Assembly: GCA_015680685.1 (NCBI GenBank)
Contig: MNCI01015984.1
Span: 1,293,625-1,357,624, forward strand
DNA from: Gnetum montanum
Lineage: Eukaryota; Streptophyta; Gnetopsida; Gnetales; Gnetaceae
Reading direction: 5' to 3'
Length of the DNA stretch: 64,000 nucleotides
Shown here: positions 55,618 to 64,000 of the stretch, piece after piece
Numbering within the stretch: position 1 is the stretch's first letter
Layout: each line of letters begins with the position of its first letter
Notes under the pieces: generated by a model
What the model was told of the DNA's origin: nothing
The model's database searches: none
Seen by the model: only the letters and a program-made list of their open reading frames with translations
Made by a program: the position numbers and the translations under genes

Positions 55618-58600
55618 ATGGACAAGGGCAACAAGGTAGAAGACCAGGGGAGGAAGGGGCCCGACTTGACTTTTGTTGAGGAAAGTGAGGCCATGCTGCA
55701 ATGCTTACCTAGGCCTAGGATTCCATCGTGGCCTGGATCGTCACAGAGGTAGGCTCTAATCTTACTTCGGTTAATTATTTTTTTACTTGTACTGGTTATC
55801 TGGTGTAGAGAGTCTTGGCAGCGTAGAGAGTCTATATGCTGAGCATAGGTTCATAGTGTAGAGAGTTTGTACGCTGAGCATAGATTCACAGCGTAGTGAG
55901 TTTGTACGTCGAGTGTAGATTCACAGCGTAGAGAGTCTGTACGCCGAGCGTAGATTATTTTCATAGCGTACAGCGTAGACGGTTTTCTCAGCTTACAGGG
56001 TCTGTACACTGAGCATAGATGGTTTCCATAGCGTACAGGGTCTGTATGTTGAGCGTAGATAGTTTCCACAGTGTACAGGGTCTGTACGCTGAGTGTAGAT
56101 GGTTTTTATAGCGTATAGTGTAGATGGTTTTCTTAGCATATAGCATAGACAATTTTCATGGCATATAGCATAGACAATTTTCTCAGCATATAGCGTAGAC
56201 GGTTTTCACAGCGTATACGCTAAGCGTAAATGGTTTTTATAGCGTATACGTTGAGCATAAACAGTTTGTTGATAGCGTATACGCCGAGTGTAAACATTTC
56301 GTAATTTTTCGAAGTATTGACCTACAACATGGAATTTCGTTTTTCCATCTCCTTTTCATATATAGTTGATTTATCGTGGCATTCTGGTTACTTACAGGGA
56401 TCCAGAGCCTTTCCTCTTGGTAGTTGAGTTGGTTGGAGTACTGGCATGGTTCGGGCCCCTTGAAATTGATAAACCTACCCTTGATTTGACCGTTGATAAT
56501 AATGGGGTATGGTTCAGGGAAGGGGCCTGTGAATTCCTTAACTTCATCCTAGATAGATTCAAGGTGGTGATATAGTCACACCTAAGTGAACAAGTGGCAT
56601 GGAGTGTGCTTGAAGCGATGTTGCTGGGATCTTCGGATGACGTCAGGATTTTCATGGTGGACATTGATGAGGGACCTCTTGTGATTGAGGAAGGTCCCTC
56701 TGGGGGGCCCAGATCCACTCGTCCGTTATCGCGCGTGTGGGACTTATTACCACGAGGGCCTGACTACCTCAATAACACCTTATTTCTGGCTGTGTGTGCA
56801 CACACATTATTTCAGAACCCTCTGGGCACGGTGTACCAGGTAGAGAGGTGAAGTTGTTTAGTTTTGTTGTTTCATTTTTATAGTTTAGTGTTTCCTCTTA
56901 TTCTGATGATTGTTCTTTTGCAGGCCCCAAATTGACAAAGATGGGATATGCGTCAATGATGACAGTCTTGCACTAGCTCATACCGCCTTAGAAACCTTTA
57001 TGGCGGGTCCCACCCTTCACGGAGTTGTATTGGCTCAGACCAAGGGTGACATTTTCCATTTCCATAAACGATTTTCCAGGGTGTTTGCACAGTGCACAGC
57101 TCAAGGATGGTTGCAAGGAGATTGGTCGCGTAATGGACTAGTTTTCCCTCGTGATGCTGACTTGTGTTCTAGCACCTCGATGTCCACAACTGAAGGTAAG
57201 TGACGACATTTCCTAGATGCCTTAGTGTTCTTGTTCGACTGTTGGTGGTCATACTGATGTGATGGTTTCAAATTGTGTTTACAGTTAATGTCCCCCCTGG
57301 CAGAGACCTTGTTGCGACAGAACGAACTGAGAGTACCCTGTCGATGAAGTTTGGGAAGATCAGCAAGGCACAACGATGGTTGTGCACCAATGCCCCACCA
57401 TCTATTGTCCATTGTTTGGATGATGCCGACCTCGTGGAATTGTTTACAACCCTAAGCCTTGATGTATCCATAGCTGAAATGATTGGGATTGTTGATTCAG
57501 TTGACAAATCCGTCTCCTACTACAACACCCATATTAAGGGTGTCAAAATAGTTTTCCATCTATCAGCCGAGTTATTTTTAGACCTGTTCGGTGTATTGGC
57601 AGGTGGCGTAAATGTGGTTTTGGACAGGGCGTAGAAAGAGCTTCATATGGTGCATGAGCTAGAAGACTGGTTGGGCATTTTCAAGGGCTCCAAGGGATTC
57701 CCTATGTAGGGGACATCAAAGGTCATGGAAGTTAATGAATTGTATCCCCTGTTTTGGGCACGGGTGTTTCCTAAATCTTTGTCCCAGGTGAGGAGTCTTG
57801 GGGTGGAAGTTGTGCACATCATGCGAACCATTTTAGAAATCGGGATGTGTTATAATTGGGCTCAATTTTTGTTGTCGGGCCTTCATAAGGAGATAGTGCG
57901 ATTGCGTTCAAACGTTGAGGCGCAGTCCCATTTTACATTCACATTCTTCATAGGGTATCTACGTCATTTGGCTGAGTTTTTAGTGGTTCGTGTGGATAAT
58001 AAATATGTTCTACGGGATTGTACTCAATTATCTTGCCCGTGGATTAATCATTTGTTCGAGATAGCTGAGTCCCAAGATGCACTTGAGGGGATTGATGAAT
58101 CTGTATCCATCACGACAGAAGGGTCATCTGGTACTTCAATCCATACACGTGATAGTGTGGGGTTGGAACCAGATGATGTGCCCTCTACTGCAAAGAGAGT
58201 TGAACGTGTCATCAAGGAGACCATCGGGAAAGCCAAGTCGAAGCTCCTGAAGCATGAATGCTCAAAAGAGGTGGCCTCAAATGTGGAAGAGCCAAAGGTG
58301 AAGCGAATACAGTTCAAAATGCCTATTCGAGTTAAGTAAGCTTGGCGTACTTATTGCATTATCCTTTTCATCTTATTCATAATTTTCATTTTGACTGTTT
58401 ACATGCAACTAATGCCTTCAGACTTGAATCGAGAAGTGAGGAGATAGGAGTTAGAGACCATTATCGAGGAGGAGGAAGCTACGATGGACTTAATAATTAA
58501 GGAGGAAGAGGTCGGCGAGGATCAGGCGGAAGGGACGGAGGAGCTAGCGGAAGACACCACAGAGACAAAACTAGTTGATGACCAGGGTGGTGTTGATGAA

Positions 58601-60004
58601 ATGTTCAGTAGCTTCCTTAAGGGAAGATTGGACCTTGGTAACCCTCCAAACCCGGAAGGGGTCAGAGAAGACGGTATGTTTCCTTTTGTTTTATTGTGTT
58701 TCTTGGTGAATCATTGTTTCTATGGTGTTTTACTTTAATGTTTTTATCCCTTTCAGATGAAGGTAGGATAATTCCTACGATGTAGTTGGAAGTGCCTATG
58801 AAGGTGGTTCCCCCTGAAATGCCCCCTGAGGCTAGTCCACCTCGTACTCATAGACCATTTTCTTGGACCAAGATGTCAAGTAAAATGGATTTCGTAACTA
58901 GTATCGTCGATGAGGTGGTCAAACGTATTTAGGAAGCTCACCCTGAGATAGGTACAAATGTTTCGAGCCTGTTGCAGCTTTCGAGTTTCACACCCCTTTT
59001 TTGTTGTTTAATGTTTAATGTTCGTTCCTTTTGTGTGCGTAGGAGCCAAGCTAAAGTGGGATCCATCTAAGACCGTTAGCATTGAAAGTTTGCCTGCACT
59101 ACCCCCAGAAGTTGAATAGATACCAAGGCCGGTCTATGACGAGGTGGCAAAAGGTCTTATGCATAACGCCAAATCGCTTTGGAACAGTTATGGTTGCAAA
59201 TCCAGGTAAAGGAAAAAGAGGTTTCCGAGTTATCGATTGAACGTGATGATCTTAAGGCTCGGTATGAGTTTGCCTCAGCCAGACTAATAGGTGATCGTTC
59301 TTGGTGAACTTTCGAGATCACTTATACTAGATATTGGAACCTGTTAAATCGCCATGCATCATTGACTCGGAAACTAGCAGAGTGTAAGGCTCAGGTAGAT
59401 CTAGTGAACCTCAAGTACCAGGATTGGAAGGCTTTCACTTCCAAGGTGCACAAGTGGGGTCAAGATGAGAAGAACCACAAGCACCATTACAAGAAATCGT
59501 TGAAGGAGGTATCCATAGAAAAGCGTCAGCTTGAAATGTTCGTAGAAGGTTTGGGTCTACGTTCTGCATTTGATACCTTTGCTAAGAATACAACTGTTGA
59601 GATGGAATCGCCCACGAGGGTAATTACGACCGATTCTAGGGAGGTCTCTATGGGTGAATTCCCCTTGAAACGTCCTACACGGTCAGTGGTTGACAAAGGG
59701 AAAGCCTTGGCAAATGTTGACCTAGGCCTTGATGGGACTGATTGGGCTAGCGTCTCAGAGGAGGAAATTCTTCGTCGACTGGAATTCGGTTTAGGAGGGT
59801 CCCCTAAGTGAGCATTTTGTTGCTATGAAATTCATTCATTGAGTAATGTTTGGGAGTTTTCTCTTTTGTTCTTGTGTTGATTATTTCTTTTGTGTTTTAT
59901 AGGGTCGAGGTGATGACTATGTTCAAGAAGTGAGCCCCAGTGGAGTAGGGACCCATGATGTCAGCTCGTTTAAAGGGGACAATCCTCCCGTCCCTGATGT
60001 TTAG
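55618..60004 (+). pseudogene. Antisense eight-exon gene inside element M2 (copy aG2)
   Basis: Unrecognised protein, homologous to aG1. Proposed exons: 55618-55748, 56398-56847, 56924-57195, 57285-58335, 58422-58673, 58757-58951, 59043-59807, 59903-60004, with GT-AG junctions and mostly consistent phase (AG|G at junctions 1 and 2, G|TT at 3). Start MDKGNKVEDQGRKGPDL. Exon 2 has WFREGACEFLNFIL and NPLGTVYQVER; exon 4 has LFLDLFGVLAGG and HFTFTFFIGYLRHLAEFLVV; exon 5 is acidic; exon 7 is a coiled coil (DWKAFTSKVHKWGQDEKNHK). In-frame TAG codons at 56573, 57632 and 57707 and the junction at exon 5 need an indel, so this copy is broken. No transmembrane segment or signal peptide. Its repeated occurrence in the same antisense slot says it belongs to the element family. 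Confidence 0.78.
55805..56300. repeat. GCGTAGA/GCGTATACGC repeats in intron 1 of aG2
   Basis: About twelve degenerate units of 35-50 bp with the core GTACGCTGAGCGTAGATGGT and TTTTCATAGCGTA. Intron 1 (55749-56397) is largely this array. The words match the U3 clusters of the M LTRs. Confidence 0.8.
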
Positions 60005-60381
60005 TTTTTGCTTTGAAATTATTCTGGCTTACATTTTTATGTGAGTTATAAATTGAATGTTCTGAGTTGTATTAAACGGATGACTAGAATCAGTTAGCTG
60101 TTGTACTTGTCTAACTGTATATTACCACATGTATATATATATTTCTACATATTTGTTTTTGTTGTGGATTTTGAGTTTAAATGTAAACGCAACACGACAA
60201 TGTAAAATGTTTTGGTTTGTTTTTGTGGTTTAAGTGTAGTGCACGAATGTAATTATAAGTAGGAATGTAATTATAAGCGAAGGATAATTGCGAAGATTGT
60301 TATTGATAACACGACAATGCAAGCGTAAATTCGAACAATGAACTAGAATTTGGGAGAAAAACAAAGTGTAGGTAGATGATG
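60005..60381. other. 3' flank of aG2
   Basis: AT-rich; contains a TATATATAT stretch at about 60133 and a duplicated GAATGTAATTATAAG at about 60246-60275. No gene. Confidence 0.55.
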
Positions 60382-60616
60382 TAGTTTAAGGCCATTTCAG
60401 GCCACATGCACTAATTTAAGGCCATTTCAGGCCACGTGCACTAGTTTAAGGCCATTTCAGGCCACATGCACTAGTTTAAGGCCATTTCGGGTCACATGCA
60501 CTAGTTTAAGGCCATTTCGGGCCACGTGCACTATTTTAAGGCCATTTTGGGCCACGTGCACTAGTTTAAGGCCATTTCAGGCCACATGCACTAGTTTAAG
60601 GCCATTTCGGGCCATG
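60382..60616 (+). repeat. 30-bp AAGGCC-type hairpin array 3' of the M2 antisense gene
   Basis: Eight units of 30 bp reading TAGTTTAAGGCCATTTCRGG then CCACRTGCAC. Each has GGCC-5 or 6 nt-GGCC and a second palindrome-like CACGTG in some copies. Same strand as the gene. Confidence 0.95.
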
Positions 60617-60759
60617 CGTAGGCAAGGGAAGTTTCAAGCGACACAAGTGGACTTCTCTTGGTAGACTGACCATTTCTGATCGTTGCTAGTTTTATGTCGT
60701 TGCAAACATGATAGTTTAATGTCATTTCAGACTTCAATGTCATTTATTGGTTTAGTAAT

Positions 60760-61445
60760 TTTTTGATTTTTCTCATTTTAACGTTAGGAGTAGCGTTAAC
60801 GGGTATGATTCTATATTCAGCGTCTCCTTCGCTGATCACGTTAAATGGTAATTCAGCCTAAGGGACGTCTGATGGAATAGTTCCCGCATTGGTGCTTTCT
60901 GGTGTTTCTGCGTGTGTTGGCGTTTCTACGTTTGTTGTAGTTTGTTGTACAATTTTGGGCCTGAGTGTGTCTGTGATGGGTAAATTTTTCTTTGTGTCTA
61001 AGAGATCATTGCCTACTGGTTGTTGTTGATTTGTATCATCTTGTTTAGGCTCTTCGAGCTTGACCTTTGAGCCTTGATCTGTGTCTGTATGCGATGAGAT
61101 GGTAGGTGTGGTAGCTTCCCCATGTATAATGATTTCGTCGCCTTCGTAAGATAGGTGGATCTCTTGGTGTATGCGGGAAGAGACTGCTTTCAGTTCGGCT
61201 AACTAGGGCCTTCCTAATATTAAATTGAACCCTGGCATTTCATCGATGACCACAAAGTCGGCGGATGTGGGGAATTGATCCCCTGCTACAAAGTCTAAAG
61301 TCACGGTGCCTTTGACTATTACGCGTGATCCATTGAACAACTTCAAACACGTGGTGGCTGTTGGTCTAATTAGCTCTTTAAGCCCCAATTGTTCGACGAT
61401 GGGATAGGGTACTACATTTGTAGCGGCTCCATCATCTACATGCAC
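60760..61445 (-). pseudogene. Protease region of M2
   Basis: MHVDDGAATNVVPYPIVEQL holds the active-site Asp pair (61400-61440). NGSRVIVKGTVTLDFVAGDQ and FNLILGRP follow, then a stop, then VSSRIHQEIHLSYEGDE and a Gln/Thr/Pro-rich extension down to about 60760. Collinear with P and M1 proteases. Confidence 0.85.
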
Positions 61446-61582
61446 TCTATGTATCTTAAATTGATTTACTCATATCATTATGAACATAGATGCCGTTGTT
61501 ACCTCTCCTATTTTCTCGTCTACTTTGATGTTGTCGTTGTGGAAACTTAATGGCTTAGGAGTTGAAGTTCAAGGCAAGTACA

Positions 61583-62550
61583 TTACTGCATGAATGAAGG
61601 TTCATTTGGAGGTAAGTCTTCGCTTACTAGGATGGAAGTCAACATGTGCACTAGGGCTTCGCGATGGGTTTGAGATGTTAACACCAGGTCGTATAAGCTC
61701 AGTGAAGTGTTTTTTTCTTTGAGCACCTGCATGACTTGCGTTAGAGCTGTTGCTAGATCTCTACTATTGGGAGCATGTTTGCCGGCAGTGATTTGGTTCA
61801 TTGGGCCCAACAGTTTTATTTCGTGCATAGTTGGTTTGTCATCTTTACCCGACATCGTTGATTTGGGCATATCATGTTTTCCAGATGATTCACCCTCATA
61901 TCTTGTGTTTGGATTATTGTTAGATGATGTCATGGGTATTGCATTTAGCGGGGTAGGCTTGGGAGGTTCTAAGGCGAGTTGTTGTCGCTCCTTCTCCAAG
62001 CGTTTGAGTGTAAGCTTGTCTGCTAAGCGTTCTCATGTGTGGCGTGGGGGTATAGTTGGTTTTGGAACCTCAGGTTGCTTTGGAACTTGTACTACGTATG
62101 GAGTAGGGTGGGGTTGCGGTTGGGCGGTCGCATGGGGTTGAGTGTTAGGCTAGCTAGGCACCTTGATAACATAAGGGATCGGTTTATTCTGGGTATGCAA
62201 AGTGGAGGATTGGTGGTCATCAAGACGTTCGGGTATCCTAACAACATATGGGGTTGGCCTAGCTGGAGGTTGTACCTTCGCAGTTGGAACCACAGGTGGT
62301 ACTCGGACTATGTAGGGAGCGGGCTGAGTAGAAGGTGGTTGTGTGTTTGTGGTAGTGGTGGCGGGAGGTACGTGCACCACGTATGTTTTTTCGCATATTG
62401 GTGTGACAGAAGTTGCTATGGCGGGGGGTATTCGGACGACATAAGATTTCTGTGGGGAGTATGATGGTTGAGGCACAGATGTTTGTATAGTGGGAGGAAT
62501 ATGCACCACAAATGATTTCTTAGGTGCTTGCTGCTCATGATCGGAATGGA
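61583..62550 (-). pseudogene. Gag-protease linker of M2 with PYVVRIP repeats
   Basis: 62150-62509 carries the motif P/S-[YF]-[VI]-[VI]-[RKH]-[VI]-P: KSYVVRIPP, KTYVVHVPP, APYIVRVPP, TPYVVRIPE, IPYVIKVPS and, at the right end, SFVVHIPP. 61583-61999 continues with LYDLVLTSQTHREALVHMLT, the segment before the protease, as in P and M1. Confidence 0.8.
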
Positions 62551-62555
62551 TGGTG

Positions 62556-63889
62556 TTAATTACATACGATGCTTTTTTTAGTATTCAGAGGATCTTTATA
62601 TACGCCCATGGCCTGGTTTTGTGGTTGGACCGGGTTGGCTTCATCAAAAGTGATTTGACTTCCGTCGATCATCTGTTGGATATCTTGTTTCAAGGTGAAA
62701 TAATAATCCATGCCATGCCCATTACGTTGATGGTAATCACAAAAACGATCCATCCTAAAGCCTTTTGGAATTAGGGGCTCATCTGGCGTTGCCAGGCTTG
62801 GGTTCTGTACCAATTGATAGAACCGATCATGCCGTTGGATCACTGCAAGGGACAACTGCTTATGTTTCATCAATCCAGCCTTCAAGAGTTGGTCGAACAA
62901 CTACGATGGTTTCATGGGCAACAGTGTATATTGAGAGGGATCCTTCCTTTCAAAGTTTCTTGTATGGCCCGGTGTAGGGTTTTGTGATGCAGATGATTCG
63001 GGTGCCGTCGCGAGAGTGGGTTTAGTGTAATTAGCAGGGGCAACAGGTAGTTTGCTTTGTTGTCCCACATTTCCTTGTTGTGTTTCTGCTATTGCTGCTA
63101 TAGTTGTTTTAACCTTTTCTTTATCTTTCTTACTATGTTGATTCTTAAAGGCTAAATATGGAGGATCATGGCTGTTTTGGGCTCCCTCCTCTATGTTCTT
63201 GATCTGTACAAATGCTTGACTCAAAGTGCGTGCATTGAGATAATATAGTTTGGATTTGACAAAATTGTTGACAGCCCCTTTTAGAATGGTGAGGAGATAC
63301 ATCTCCGGGAACAGCTCATGGAGCTCATTGAGAGCAGCACTCCACCGTTGGATGAATTTTTGGATAGGTTCAAGGGGTGCTTGCTTGACCTGTATGAGGC
63401 TGTCAAGTATTGCTTCAGGCTTCAAGTTATACTTGAACTTAGAAACAAATTGGTATAACAAATCTTCCAGAGAAGATATTGAGTTTTGTGGCAAGGCCCG
63501 ATACCAATCAAGCACTCTCCCTATAAGGGAAATGGGGAACACTCGTAGAATGGCATGTGGCCATGCCTGAAGTAGTGTGCATTCTAGTCTAAATGTTATG
63601 AGGTGGGCTTGGGGTCTGTCTCCCCATTGTACTTAGTTAGCATGGGCAAGGAAACATCCTTAGGTAGTGTTAGAGGCGGAACCAAAGAGCTGATAGGATC
63701 ATCGTGATAGAAGTCCACTACCTTGAACTCTCCGTCGATGGCTATCTTGAGGCGTTTGACCTCATCAATTAGCTCCAACATTAGTTTTTTATCATTAGCC
63801 CAGTCTTGAGCACTCGGTGAGATAGTAGGTTGCAGATGTTGTACAGTATACAGTTTAGATTGTTGGACAGTGCGCTGAAAAGAAGACAT
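62556..63889 (-). pseudogene. Gag of M2
   Basis: 63889 reads MSSFQRTVQQSKLYTVQHLQ and includes LTKYNGETDPK (about 63610-63640). The core at 62901-63542: MFPISLIGRVLDWYRALPQN, KYNLKPEAILDSLIQVKQAP and FIQRWSAALNELHELFPEM. 62556-62900: KGFRMDRFCDYHQRNGHGMD, a zinc-binding motif whose last Cys is Tyr (DYYFTLK). It is collinear with P gag, which has CDYHQLCGHDTDYC. The true N-terminus is beyond 64000. Confidence 0.85.
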
Positions 63890-64000
63890 TTATGTAATTG
63901 GAGGCTGCATTTGAGGAATATTTGTGGTGGGGTGCTAGGGGTGGCATATTGTAAACAAGGGGTTGTTGTTGTTGTGGTTGTCCTTAAGGGATGTTAGCTA

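Larger units (their letters stand above)
48478..64000 (-). mobile_element. Element M2: Tat-like Ty3/gypsy element with an antisense gene
   Basis: Minus strand, running off the right edge. Order from left: 3' LTR and 3' region, hairpin array, integrase, archaeal-type RNase H, partly missing RNase H, RT, antisense gene (55618-60004, plus), hairpin array, protease, linker, gag. It has the same architecture as P but a different LTR family, shared with M1. It inserted into the B 5' LTR. It carries stops, a substituted integrase residue and an assembly foldback. Confidence 0.88.

Noticed and set aside
60382-60616. Regular 30-bp repeats resembling a CRISPR array
   Set aside because: Units are head to tail with no unique spacers, in a plant retrotransposon; they belong to the AGTTTA-hairpin family.
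61707-62464. Plus-strand frames of about 140 codons, Trp/Gly-rich
   Set aside because: Antisense of the M2 PYVVRIP linker; composition is the mirror of the proline repeats.

Overview
The window is nuclear DNA of a seed plant, most likely a gymnosperm (inference). It shows nested, heavily decayed LTR retrotransposons, one plant-specific LRR receptor kinase with a GT-AG intron, AT-rich spacers and gap Ns. There is no operon structure, and I saw no RNA gene.

Layout. 1-582 is a Ty3/gypsy integrase remnant. 583-5102 is a decayed Ty1/copia element on the minus strand. 5103-13880 is a receptor-kinase neighbourhood: a 3' stub, several decayed kinase relics, three small tandem arrays, and one intact two-exon LRR receptor-like kinase (9353-12196). 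It has a cytosine in place of arginine in the catalytic loop at codon level (His-Cys-Asp, so non-RD). 13881-15711 holds no recognisable gene.

From 15712 to the right edge the sequence is a stack of nested LTR elements, which I call A, B, C, M1, M2 and P. B (minus strand, gag only) sits inside a C-family LTR. Its 3' LTR (16042-16302 plus 41287-42069) is split by A (16303-41281, minus strand, gag only, TSD TTAAC/GTAAC). A is split in turn by the head-to-head pair M1 (minus strand, 18968 to about 25030) and P (plus strand, about 25.7 to 38.8 kb). B also holds a solo C LTR (43362-44092, TSD AATAG). B's 5' LTR (from 47509) is broken at 48477 by M2, which runs off the right edge.

M1, M2 and P are Tat-like Ty3/gypsy elements: gag, a repeated PFVVKVP-like linker, protease, RT, RNase H, a second archaeal-type RNase H, and integrase. 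The main discovery candidate is in P and M2. Between protease and RT each carries the same multi-exon gene (about eight exons) in antisense orientation (31931-35941 minus; 55618-60004 plus). Splice sites and several exon lengths are conserved although the two proteins are strongly diverged. The gene is bracketed by short AGTTTA-plus-hairpin repeats whose stems covary. The same repeats form the 3' UTR array after integrase and appear inside gag. M1 has lost RT, integrase and the antisense gene, with its deletion lying between two of these repeat blocks. All elements carry stop codons; many match C-to-T decay.
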